Of a DNA stretch of 58,349 bases, positions 45,501 to 53,187 are shown piece by piece (the stretch's first letter is position 1; each line of letters starts with the position of its first letter). This stretch comes from an uncultured Flavobacteriales bacterium (GTDB lineage: Bacteria > Bacteroidota > Bacteroidia > Flavobacteriales > Flavobacteriaceae). The stretch spans positions 1 to 58,349 of the forward strand of contig CAJXRD010000014.1 of assembly GCA_913058295.1 (NCBI GenBank), in the 5' to 3' direction. The notes below the pieces were generated by a model. The model saw only the letters and a list, made by a program, of their open reading frames with translations. It was not told where the DNA came from and did no database searches. Both the position numbers and the translations under genes were made by a program.

Positions 45501-46308
45501 ATACTATATTAAAGACTCGATTTTGTTAGGCTTGGAACATATTAAATTATTGGTTTTCCCTAAAAGTATTCCAATTTTGGTATTCACCATGGCAAAAGTA
45601 GGTTCCTTAAGCGTTTATTTTTCTTTAAAAAAATCTACAAAAAGACATCCCATATTTCATATTCATTCTCTAAATGAAGAAGAGGTGAAAGAGGGGATTC
45701 AATTATGTTTTGATAATAAAATATATCCTGGAAGTAAATCCCCCGTTTTTCTAATTAATAAAAAAATTATTAAAAAGAGAAAACCCTATAAAATTATTTG
45801 CTTGTATAGAGACCCAATAGAAAGAAATATTTCCGCATTTTTTGAAGTATTTGAATTGCATACTGGTGAGAAGTCAACAGAATTTACCGGAGATTTTGAA
45901 AAACTGAAACAACTTTATTACGAAAAACTAAATCATACCTTTCCAATTAATTGGTTTGAAAAACAATTTTTTGAAGCAACAGACATTAATATATTCGATT
46001 ATAATTATGATAAAGATAAAGGATATCAAATAATAAAGAAAGAACCTATAGAGGTACTATTAATTAATAGTAATGTAGCCGACCCAATTAAGGAGAAATT
46101 AATCAGGAATTTTTGCGATTTAAAAACCTTTACTTTAAAAAACAGAAATGTCTCTTCAACAAAAGAATATGCTGCTTATTACAAAGAATTTAAAAGTAAT
46201 ATAAAATTCTCTAAAGAATATCTAAACCAACTTTATGACTCTAATTATGCCAAACATTTTTTCTCTGAAAAGCATATAGAAGCCCAAAAACAAAAATGGA
46301 GTGAATAA
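45484..46308 (+). CDS. Putative capsular polysaccharide synthesis / sulfotransferase-fold protein
   Basis: A 274-residue protein. It resembles the putative capsular polysaccharide synthesis family (NKWYS type), which has a sulfotransferase-like fold. FTMAKVGSLSVYFSL (34-48) is at the place of the PAPS loop, followed by HPIFHIHSLNEEEV, a 3'-phosphate-like CLYRDPIERNISAFFE, and FPINWFEKQFFEATDINIF. The start is a TTG at 45484 inside the GT87 gene (17-nt overlap); the first ATG would remove the PAPS-like loop. It is convergent with the GT2 gene. Sulfation of the GT87 product is plausible but inferred. Confidence 0.7.
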   Translation: MKKFIKYYIKDSILLGLEHIKLLVFPKSIPILVFTMAKVGSLSVYFSLKKSTKRHPIFHIHSLNEEEVKEGIQLCFDNKIYPGSKSPVFLINKKIIKKRKPYKIICLYRDPIERNISAFFEVFELHTGEKSTEFTGDFEKLKQLYYEKLNHTFPINWFEKQFFEATDINIFDYNYDKDKGYQIIKKEPIEVLLINSNVADPIKEKLIRNFCDLKTFTLKNRNVSSTKEYAAYYKEFKSNIKFSKEYLNQLYDSNYAKHFFSEKHIEAQKQKWSE

Positions 46309-46321
46309 TAGGGCTTAAATG

Positions 46322-47071
46322 TTATTTATCCAGATTTGAAAACAGTTGGAACCTAAGGCCAAGCTTCTGGAAAAAATATTTCAGAGAAACTCCCAAAACG
46401 CCCAAACCATATTTCACAGATCTTGAAAAATTAATGGAAGAAGAATCTTTTTCATATTTAGCAGGACAGGATATTTCACCAATTTCGATTCCATTATAAC
46501 ACAGTTGTGCTAATAACTGGTTATCAAAAACAAAGTCGTTTGAGTTATTTTGAAAAGGAATACTTTTTAAAATGGCTGCACTAAAGCAACGGTACCCAGT
46601 ATGATATTCAGATAATTTTTGTCCCATCAATATATTTTGAACCAAAGTTAAAACCCGATTCGAAATGTATTTATATAGAGGCATCCCTCCTTTTAATGCA
46701 CTTTTACCTAATATCCTAGAACCCAAAACTACTTTAAAAACATCATTAGCAATTAGAGAACACATCGCTGGAATTAATTTGGGATTGTATTGATAGTCTG
46801 GATGAAGCATCACAATAATATCGGCGTTAATATCCAAGGCTTTTTTATAACAGGACTTTTGATTGGCACCATAGCCCATGTTTTTTGGATGTTCAATAAT
46901 ATGTTTGATTCCTAATTTTTTGGCAACCAAAACGGTATGGTCATTACTAAAATCATCGGTAAGAATAATATCGTCTACAATATCAAAGGGTATTTCTTGA
47001 TAGGTTTTTTCAAGGGTACTTTCTGCATTATATGCAGGAAGAATGACAACTATTTTCTTTTCATTTAACAT
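46322..47071 (-). CDS. GT2-family glycosyltransferase (polyprenyl-phosphate sugar synthase type)
   Basis: A 249-residue family 2 glycosyltransferase. VVILPAYNAESTL starts the GT-A fold. The nucleotide-binding Asp residues are in IILTDDFSNDHT, and HPDYQYNPKLIP and SRILGKSALKGGMPLYK are typical of the dolichol-phosphate mannose synthase-like group. There is no C-terminal TM pair, so it is membrane-associated at most. It could make the polyprenyl-phosphate sugar donor used by the GT87 enzyme. One base separates it from the upstream lipoprotein gene on the same strand. Confidence 0.86.
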   Translation of the reverse strand: MLNEKKIVVILPAYNAESTLEKTYQEIPFDIVDDIILTDDFSNDHTVLVAKKLGIKHIIEHPKNMGYGANQKSCYKKALDINADIIVMLHPDYQYNPKLIPAMCSLIANDVFKVVLGSRILGKSALKGGMPLYKYISNRVLTLVQNILMGQKLSEYHTGYRCFSAAILKSIPFQNNSNDFVFDNQLLAQLCYNGIEIGEISCPAKYEKDSSSINFSRSVKYGLGVLGVSLKYFFQKLGLRFQLFSNLDK

Positions 47072-47072
47072 A

Positions 47073-48188
47073 TTAGTTAATATAATTTACTTCCACTTCA
47101 GACTCTTCTCGAACACTACTGGAAACCTGCAAACCAGAAAAAGGTGCAAAAGACTCGACACTTTCTCGTTCGTATAAATCGCCTAAATAAATGAACTCTT
47201 CATGAATATGTGTTGGTAAACCAGATAATAAACTTTCCACTTCAACAATAGGCATTCCCCACTCCAAACTTAATCTTTCTGCCGAAGGTTCCATAAATGT
47301 AATGTATAATAATTCGGTTAAGGTATGTTGTTGTGTTTCTTCATAATCTACTCCATCAAAGAGAGAGTTTTGTAGGTTTTTATGAGAAGCTTTAAAATCG
47401 ATTAAAATATCTTTAAACTCGAGATAGGGAATAAACCCAGTAAAATTCTCTTGTTCACTAAATAAAGGCTGAATACCCGATTCGTGACACCACATACATT
47501 TTGCAGGCTTCCCTGCATTAGAATGCAAAGGATCTGTATTATTTATACGAATTCCATCTTTATTATAAATACCAAAACGAGGTTGTCCATTGGGCATTAA
47601 TTCAACCGTTTCATATTCTAAGATTTCACTGGTTTCTGGATCTATTTCAGTGCAGAAAAATAACTGGTCAAAATTCTCTTGTTCCGAAAAAGCGACTGTT
47701 CTATGTTCATAAGAAACCCCCGATTGATTAACATATCCTTTTTCAGAATTTAAGTCATAGGTTTCTAATAAGTCCGAAAGTAAAAAAGGGACCCCAGTAA
47801 TTTCATAATAATGTTCAGGAGCACCTAAAAGCAAGCTTACATACCTGCCAATATCGATTGCATTTGTGACTTGGTATTCTTCAGAAGCCATAATAACCTC
47901 ATGTAGTCTATTCAATTTTTGTTGGCTAGTACTATTAAAGCCAAGTTGTTCTAATTTAATTTCTATAGTATTATTTTGAATGGTAATTCCGGTATGTTGA
48001 TATGGTAATGTTGCCCCTAAATATGAAAATGTCCACTGTAGTCCAATAGAAGTTTTTTCTATACTATCTTCTTCATAAGCTTTATTCCATTTTAATAGTA
48101 AGCCTGTTTTTGGCTCCACAATATCATCGTAAGTGGAATTGGTACAAGAAATGATTGTAAATATTAGTAAGAGCAACAGTTTTTTCAT
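47073..48188 (-). CDS. Lipoprotein with a single haem-type CxxCH motif, function unknown
   Basis: A 371-residue predicted lipoprotein from the ATG at 48188. The signal peptide (KKLLLLLIFTIISC) puts the lipidated Cys at 15. An in-frame ATG at 48206 lies inside a dispersed repeat and would push the signal inward, so it is rejected. CMWCH (Cys231, Cys234, His235, in GKPAKCMWCHESGIQPLF) is a c-type haem attachment motif. The remainder is acidic, with no recognised domain; FGIYNKDGIRINNTDPLHSN precedes the motif. It may be a periplasmic or surface cytochrome-like protein. It lies between a radical SAM gene and the GT2 gene on the same strand. Confidence 0.75.
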   Translation of the reverse strand: MKKLLLLLIFTIISCTNSTYDDIVEPKTGLLLKWNKAYEEDSIEKTSIGLQWTFSYLGATLPYQHTGITIQNNTIEIKLEQLGFNSTSQQKLNRLHEVIMASEEYQVTNAIDIGRYVSLLLGAPEHYYEITGVPFLLSDLLETYDLNSEKGYVNQSGVSYEHRTVAFSEQENFDQLFFCTEIDPETSEILEYETVELMPNGQPRFGIYNKDGIRINNTDPLHSNAGKPAKCMWCHESGIQPLFSEQENFTGFIPYLEFKDILIDFKASHKNLQNSLFDGVDYEETQQHTLTELLYITFMEPSAERLSLEWGMPIVEVESLLSGLPTHIHEEFIYLGDLYERESVESFAPFSGLQVSSSVREESEVEVNYIN

Positions 48189-48199
48189 ATTCATTATTG

Positions 48200-48277
48200 T
48201 TGTCATTCAGAGCGTAGCGAAGAATCTTGTTATTATTGATTGAGATTCTTCAGTCGTAAACTCCTTCTGAATGACAA
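48200..48277. repeat. Dispersed inverted repeat (TTGTCATTCAGA ends)
   Basis: The 12-nt ends TTGTCATTCAGA (48200-48211) and TCTGAATGACAA (48266-48277) pair exactly. Inside, GAAGAATCT (48219-48227) pairs with AGATTCTTC (48243-48251). The element fills the gap between the CxxCH lipoprotein and radical SAM 2. It resembles short palindromic repeats seen scattered in Bacteroidetes genomes; no open frame is inside. Confidence 0.82.
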
Positions 48278-48283
48278 GTTATT

Positions 48284-49669
48284 TTATTTACTAATACTCA
48301 TTAATCCAGTGGCTAATAAGGATTTTGTCTTCATTTTTAATGCCTTCAAATTATCTTTATCCTTACCTTTTAAAACCTCTTTATGATAATTAACCTCATT
48401 TACCACTTTCCGAACTGCATAATCGTAATACTTTCTAGAATAGGTTCGTTTAAAGTCAATTTGCCGATCGGTTGAAGTTTCCCAATTGGGTTGAACCGTG
48501 ATGTCTTTTTCAATTTCAGTATATAGTGAAGTTCCTTTTATAGGATAGGCAATGGTAATTGTAAAGTGGGTTGGATTTGCTTTTTTAAGGTAATTAATGG
48601 TTTCTTTTATATCCTTTTCATCTTCTCCAGGATAGCCTAACATAATAAAGGTTCCAGTTTCAATCCCCATAGAATTTGTTTTAATAATAGCATCTTTTAC
48701 CACATTAACATCCACCCGCCGGTCCATGGCATCAATTATTTTTTGAGAACCACTTTCTGCACCTATCCAAATTCGATAACAACCTGCTTCTTTTAAAAGT
48801 TGTAATATTTCATCGTTTAGGCGTTCCGCTCTTGTAATACATTCAAAAGGTATTTTCACACCTTGACTTATTGTTTCTTTATGAAAGTCTTTAATCCATT
48901 TATGACTTACTGTAAAAACATCATCTACAAACCAAATAGAATCTGGTTGGTATTCTTTTTGAAGCAAAGCCAATTCTTCTACTACTAATTTTGCAGGACG
49001 ACGTCTATAACTTTGTCCATAAACTGCGGTACTACACCATTTGCATGTATAAGGACAGCCTCTTTGGGTACTGACCGTCATAGAGCTTTTTCCATGGTTT
49101 TCCTTCCAAACTTTCAGGTATTTATCAATTGCAATACCATCTCGATTTGGTAATGGCAGATTGCTTAGGTCTTTCATTTTTACTCTAGGAGGAGTTTTAA
49201 TTAGAGTGCCATCCTCTAAATAAGCTATTCCTGTAATTTCTGAAACTGCCGTATTTTGAGTAATTGCCTGATAAAGTTCTTTTGTGGTTTCTTCGCCTTC
49301 CCCTATAATTATATAATGAGCACCAGTATTTAAGTAATTTTCAATATTATAAGAAACATCTGGACCGCCTAATATAATTTTTGGAAACCCATATTGGGCA
49401 TCAGAATTCAAAATTTTCACCAATTTAATCACATTGATTTTTGTCATCAAGTTGGTATAAATAGCAACAGTAGAAGGTTTTTTATTTGCAATAAATTCTA
49501 GTTGCTCCTGTGGGTTTGAAAAAGTAGCGTCAAAGAGATAATTTTCTATGTGATTTTCATTTAAATAACTCGAAATATATAATAAGCCTAAAGGAGCATA
49601 GGGCTTCATAATTTTAGCCTCTATGGGATCCTCAAATAGATAGTATGCATGGGTTAGTACGATGCTCAT
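48284..49669 (-). CDS. Cobalamin-binding-type radical SAM protein 2
   Basis: A 461-residue radical SAM protein with an N-terminal B12-binding-like Rossmann domain (residues 1-140: PYAPLGLLYISSYLNENHIE, KIILGGPDVS, HYIIIGEGEET). The cluster motif is Cys205-x3-Cys209-x2-Cys212 (GCPYTCKWC). Downstream blocks AESGSQKIIDAMDRR and MLGYPGEDEKDIKETI are typical. The DxHxxG cobalamin His is absent. It is a clear paralogue of radical SAM 3 at 50.7-52.2 kb: the cluster region and AESGSQKI-DAMD align directly. Intergenic repeats flank both ends. Substrate unknown. Confidence 0.88.
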   Translation of the reverse strand: MSIVLTHAYYLFEDPIEAKIMKPYAPLGLLYISSYLNENHIENYLFDATFSNPQEQLEFIANKKPSTVAIYTNLMTKINVIKLVKILNSDAQYGFPKIILGGPDVSYNIENYLNTGAHYIIIGEGEETTKELYQAITQNTAVSEITGIAYLEDGTLIKTPPRVKMKDLSNLPLPNRDGIAIDKYLKVWKENHGKSSMTVSTQRGCPYTCKWCSTAVYGQSYRRRPAKLVVEELALLQKEYQPDSIWFVDDVFTVSHKWIKDFHKETISQGVKIPFECITRAERLNDEILQLLKEAGCYRIWIGAESGSQKIIDAMDRRVDVNVVKDAIIKTNSMGIETGTFIMLGYPGEDEKDIKETINYLKKANPTHFTITIAYPIKGTSLYTEIEKDITVQPNWETSTDRQIDFKRTYSRKYYDYAVRKVVNEVNYHKEVLKGKDKDNLKALKMKTKSLLATGLMSISK

Positions 49670-49677
49670 TAGATAGG

Positions 49678-49831
49678 ATCACTGATTTTACAGATAAAAC
49701 AGATGTTCACGGATTTTTCAATTCTCATTTTTTAAAAATATAAAATTCTTTCTGTTTCAGCATTATCTAATAATTCTTTTTAACGAATCTTATCTGTGAT
49801 AACCTGTAAAATTCGTGTATTCTGTGTTCTA
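49678..49831. repeat. Dispersed repeat, copy A (ACAGAT...GTTCACGGATT family)
   Basis: An imperfect inverted repeat in the 159-nt gap between radical SAM 2 and a methyltransferase gene. The left arm contains CACTGATTTTACAGATAAAA and GATGTTCACGGATT (49680-49715); the right arm contains TTATCTGTGATAACCTGTAA and TTCTGTGTTCTAT (49790-49832). The arms share words with copy B at 50632-50725 (GATGTTCACGGATT and CTGTGTTCTATT). The stop codon of the methyltransferase (49831-49829) lies in its right end. Confidence 0.75.
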
Positions 49832-50611
49832 TTTTTTCTGAAATACTATTAAATAATGATCAGAATATTTTGCCCAAAATGGATTGGTATATAATTTTTC
49901 AGCCCAGATTAACAATTTTAAAAGTCCTTTTTTCTTTGAAAAAAATGACTCTAAATAGGAGGGGGGAATTTTTAATCCAATGGGTTTAATAGTTATTGTT
50001 TTATAATGGTTCGTTGCTAAAGATACCACTTCTTTAGGGTTGTAATACCAAGTAGGTACTTTTACTCCTTCTACATTCGCAAGAACAGCATCATTTGTAT
50101 TTCGTCTTTTAGCTTTTCTGAATTCTCCTTTTAGTGTAAAGTATAGCCGTTCCCATAAACAGAATTTTGGCATAATAACTAAAGCCATTTTACCCTTTGG
50201 TTTTAATAAAGAGATAGAAACAGAAATAAACTTTTCTAATTCTTGAGGGGACAAGCAATTAAGCCCTCCAAAATTTGAAAAGATCAAATCAAATTTTTCA
50301 GAAAATGTTTCAGAGGTAATTTTAGTAATGTCTTTTTCTTGAAATCTTATACTTGTATTTTGATGTTTTTCTTTGGCGACTTTTATCATTTCCGAAGAAA
50401 TATCTGTGGCCAATACTCGATGCCCTTTTTCAAAAAAATAGCGAGCATCTTCTCCAGTTCCACAATTCAATTCTAAGATGTTGAGCTTGCTATTAGTAAG
50501 AATGCCCTCCTTTAAAAAATGATACACACGTTTCCGCTGCGCTTTTCCTATTTCTGAATAGGTAAAAACTGAATCATAATTTTTGGCGTATTCATCGAAA
50601 TTTTCAGGCAT
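49829..50611 (-). CDS. Class I SAM-dependent methyltransferase in the radical SAM cluster
   Basis: A 260-residue methyltransferase. Motif I is ILELNCGTGEDARYFF (45-60), post-I VLATDISSEMI and motif IV KFDLIFSNFGGLNCL. The profile is of ubiE/small-molecule methyltransferases (Methyltransf_25-like). It is longer at the C-terminus than the minimal fold, with GLKIPPSYLESFFSKKKGLL. It lies between radical SAM 2 and 3 on the same strand; repeats fill the gaps on both sides and supply its stop codon. The acceptor is unknown, but the neighbourhood points to a lipid or glycan. Confidence 0.87.
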   Translation of the reverse strand: MPENFDEYAKNYDSVFTYSEIGKAQRKRVYHFLKEGILTNSKLNILELNCGTGEDARYFFEKGHRVLATDISSEMIKVAKEKHQNTSIRFQEKDITKITSETFSEKFDLIFSNFGGLNCLSPQELEKFISVSISLLKPKGKMALVIMPKFCLWERLYFTLKGEFRKAKRRNTNDAVLANVEGVKVPTWYYNPKEVVSLATNHYKTITIKPIGLKIPPSYLESFFSKKKGLLKLLIWAEKLYTNPFWAKYSDHYLIVFQKK

Positions 50612-50631
50612 TTTTATTAATCTGTTTTTTA

Positions 50632-50725
50632 ATCAGTTGTATCTGTGTGATCTGTGTTCTATTAAATAATTATAAATAGGAACACAGATTTTACTGATTA
50701 TACTGATGTTCACGGATTCTTATTA
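50632..50725. repeat. Dispersed repeat, copy B (ACAGAT...GTTCACGGATT family)
   Basis: The left arm ATCAGTTGTATCTGTGTGAT and CTGTGTTCTATT (50632-50663) pairs imperfectly with the right arm GAACACAGATTTTACTGATT and ATACTGAT (50679-50707). GTTCACGGATTCTTATT follows and continues into the 3' end of radical SAM 3. The last codons of that gene (Asn-Lys-Asn-Pro-stop) are written by the repeat. Confidence 0.75.
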
Positions 50726-52179
50726 GTATGTTCCATATTACTCAATGCCATTTTATCTAGCATCGAACTCGGAAGATAATAAAAATACAAAAGCATCGAT
50801 CTAATTTTTTGAAATGAAATAGAAAAAGGATTCTTAAAAAAACTTTGAAAATTAGCTACTGCCTGACTCTTTCTATATTCTTTATGAACATAGCGATGTA
50901 GTTTTTTATAATATTCAGAATTAAAAGTCCCTTGAAACATCATTGCAAGATCGTCAGAGTCTGTCCAGTTGGCTTTTTCTTTTAAATCGTCTTTTACCAT
51001 CTCATAAAATTTAGTTCCAGGTAAAGGGTAAGAAACAGAGACTCCAATATTATCGGGCTGTAATTCTTTAATCATCCCAACAGTTTTGGAGATGTCCTCT
51101 TTGGTTTCTCCTAAATATCCAAACTGAATAAAAAATGCGACACTAATATTTTTACGTTTTAATATTCTGGTAGCATCATAAATTTGAGATAATTTAGTGC
51201 CTTTATCCATCGCGTCCAATATTTTTTGGGAACCACTTTCAGCTCCCACCCAAACTTCTTTTAATCCACTTTCTGCCAATGCATCAATGGTGTCTTCTTT
51301 CAATAATAAGTCAACTCGACTCTGTATTGTGTATGAAATGGAAAGTTTAGCTTTCTTCAATTCCACATTAAAATTCTGAACCCAATTGGGTTTTAAGCCA
51401 AAAATATCATCACACATCCAAAAATTAGTCACCCCATAATTTTCTTTTAGAAAGCTAATATGTTTGGTGATATATTCTGGAGAATGTGAATTATATCGAA
51501 TGCCATAAATAGGTTTTGCACACCAATTACATTTATAAGGACAACCACGAGTGGTAGCAATATTCAAAGTAAAGTTTCTTCCTCGTTCTGCCCAGACACT
51601 TTTATAGGCATCTATATCCACTAAATCCCAAGCGGGTTGTGGTAATTCGTCTAAATTTCTTAAAACCTCTCTTTTAGGAGTGGTATTAAAATCTTCCTCT
51701 TTTTTATATACGATTCCATTTACTTTTGTAACATCCTCTTTTTTATTAAGAGTTTCTACAAGCGTTTTCAGGGTGAATTCTCCTTCTCCTAAAATGATAA
51801 AATCAGCTCCTGCCTTAAGATATTTTTGATAATGATCGGTACTATCTGAACTATTAACGATTACAGTACAATTATACTTTTTACCCAAAGCTATCATTTC
51901 GAAAGCGGCTTCCCTCATATTGGTTAGGCACATTTTTGTGAGGTAATTAAAACCATCATCATATACCACCAAATACTTGGGTTTTTGCTGTTGAATTTCA
52001 ACTTCAATATCGTAAGGATTATCTCTAAGATTGGTGTCGAAAAGGGAAACAGAATGGCCAGAACTACGCATCAATGAAGCGGCATATATCGTCCCTAATG
52101 GTGGGTAAGGAGTTTTGTTAGCCCATTGTTTTTTGTCTAATGGGTAATAATAAGAATGAGAAAATAAAATATCAAGCAT
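50710..52179 (-). CDS. Cobalamin-binding-type radical SAM protein 3
   Basis: A 489-residue paralogue of radical SAM 2. The N-terminal B12-binding-like domain includes TPYPPLGTIYAASLMRSSGH, VSLFDTNLRDNP (no DxHxxG His) and FIILGEGEFTL. The cluster motif is Cys213-x3-Cys217-x2-Cys220 (GCPYKCNWC), followed by VGAESGSQKILDAMDKG and FGYLGETKEDISKTV. Its start overlaps the nucleotidyltransferase gene by 8 nt, so the two are co-translated. Its extreme C-terminus is encoded by a dispersed repeat. Reaction and substrate are unknown. Confidence 0.88.
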   Translation of the reverse strand: MLDILFSHSYYYPLDKKQWANKTPYPPLGTIYAASLMRSSGHSVSLFDTNLRDNPYDIEVEIQQQKPKYLVVYDDGFNYLTKMCLTNMREAAFEMIALGKKYNCTVIVNSSDSTDHYQKYLKAGADFIILGEGEFTLKTLVETLNKKEDVTKVNGIVYKKEEDFNTTPKREVLRNLDELPQPAWDLVDIDAYKSVWAERGRNFTLNIATTRGCPYKCNWCAKPIYGIRYNSHSPEYITKHISFLKENYGVTNFWMCDDIFGLKPNWVQNFNVELKKAKLSISYTIQSRVDLLLKEDTIDALAESGLKEVWVGAESGSQKILDAMDKGTKLSQIYDATRILKRKNISVAFFIQFGYLGETKEDISKTVGMIKELQPDNIGVSVSYPLPGTKFYEMVKDDLKEKANWTDSDDLAMMFQGTFNSEYYKKLHRYVHKEYRKSQAVANFQSFFKNPFSISFQKIRSMLLYFYYLPSSMLDKMALSNMEHTNKNP

Positions 52180-53101
52180 GTTCTTTCTCTAAATGAATAT
52201 TATGGTTTTCTCGATATTCATCATACTTAATATTTAGGCGTTCAATCACTTTTCTCTGAAAATTTAATGGATGATGTTTAGAAATATTTTTGGTAGATTT
52301 TAAAGCGACATTAAATTGTCTTTCTTCCAATTCACTAAATTTCATTTTCCACTTTTTATAGGTTATTTTTAAAAAAAGTTGATCCAGTTTTTCGCCCAAT
52401 TTAGTGTTGAGAATATTTTCAGTTATACTTGTGAATAATGGTTTTTCAACAGAGTTCATATTTACAAGACCTTCAGAAATAGATTTGTTTGGCAGAAAAC
52501 TATGTACCCAAGTATTTTGTTTATAAAAATCATGAAAACTACCATTGCCATACATAGGCATAAGAGTAACTAATTCGGTAGCAGTAAAACGATTTTTTTC
52601 ATCTATTTCAAGAGAGTTAGCACTGATAAAATAATTGACACAAAAATATTTTTTGGAGTTAAGTAGAAATAGCTTTTTATATAAAATTAAAAAGGTTCTA
52701 GCTACCCATAAACGATTGGGAGAAGTAATTATAAAAAAGTCAATATCCCCATCATCATCATAATACCCTTTTGATAGGGATCCAGAAATTCCAACACCTT
52801 CAACATAAGGGAATTTTGAAATAAACTTGGAAACCTTATCTGCTTTTGTGTTAATATCCTCAGCCATTTTATTGCCGGCAAGTCTTCTTTTGATAAGACT
52901 TTTGTCGTTTTCACAAAGGTAAAACCCATCGATATTAAAAATCACTTTGTCCTCTACTAAACGGTCTAATTCTTTCTTAACTTGATCTTTTGATTCAGTT
53001 TCAGAGAAGTCAAAGACCTCCTCTTCGGTTAAAGGATACCGAAATAAAGAAAAATATAAAAGTGGTTTTAAAAGTTTCAAAGTTATTTTTCTTAATTGCA
53101 A
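52172..53101 (-). CDS. Winged-helix plus nucleotidyltransferase-fold protein
   Basis: A 309-residue protein with two parts. Residues 1-62 look like a winged helix (FSLFRYPLTEEEVFDFSET, VEDKVIFNIDGFYLCEN). Residues 95-220 hold a minimal nucleotidyltransferase motif, Gly107-Ser108 (GVGISGSLSKGYYDDDGD) with Asp119 and Asp121 (DGDIDFFII). The carboxylates are intact, so nucleotide transfer is possible. It is first in the minus-strand set of radical SAM 3, methyltransferase, radical SAM 2 and beyond, overlapping radical SAM 3 by 8 nt. It may activate or tag the substrate of the neighbouring enzymes; that role is inferred. Confidence 0.78.
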   Translation of the reverse strand: MQLRKITLKLLKPLLYFSLFRYPLTEEEVFDFSETESKDQVKKELDRLVEDKVIFNIDGFYLCENDKSLIKRRLAGNKMAEDINTKADKVSKFISKFPYVEGVGISGSLSKGYYDDDGDIDFFIITSPNRLWVARTFLILYKKLFLLNSKKYFCVNYFISANSLEIDEKNRFTATELVTLMPMYGNGSFHDFYKQNTWVHSFLPNKSISEGLVNMNSVEKPLFTSITENILNTKLGEKLDQLFLKITYKKWKMKFSELEERQFNVALKSTKNISKHHPLNFQRKVIERLNIKYDEYRENHNIHLEKEHA

Positions 53102-53187
53102 TTATTGTTAGTCGGAAAATTATATTAAAGAATACAAAATAAGTATTATTATTTATAAATCATGTTGCACTTGTTATAAGTTATTCA

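Noticed and set aside
48189-48206. Longer start for the CxxCH lipoprotein (MTTIMN extension)
   Set aside because: It begins inside a dispersed repeat and would bury the lipoprotein signal; ATG 48188 gives a clean lipobox.
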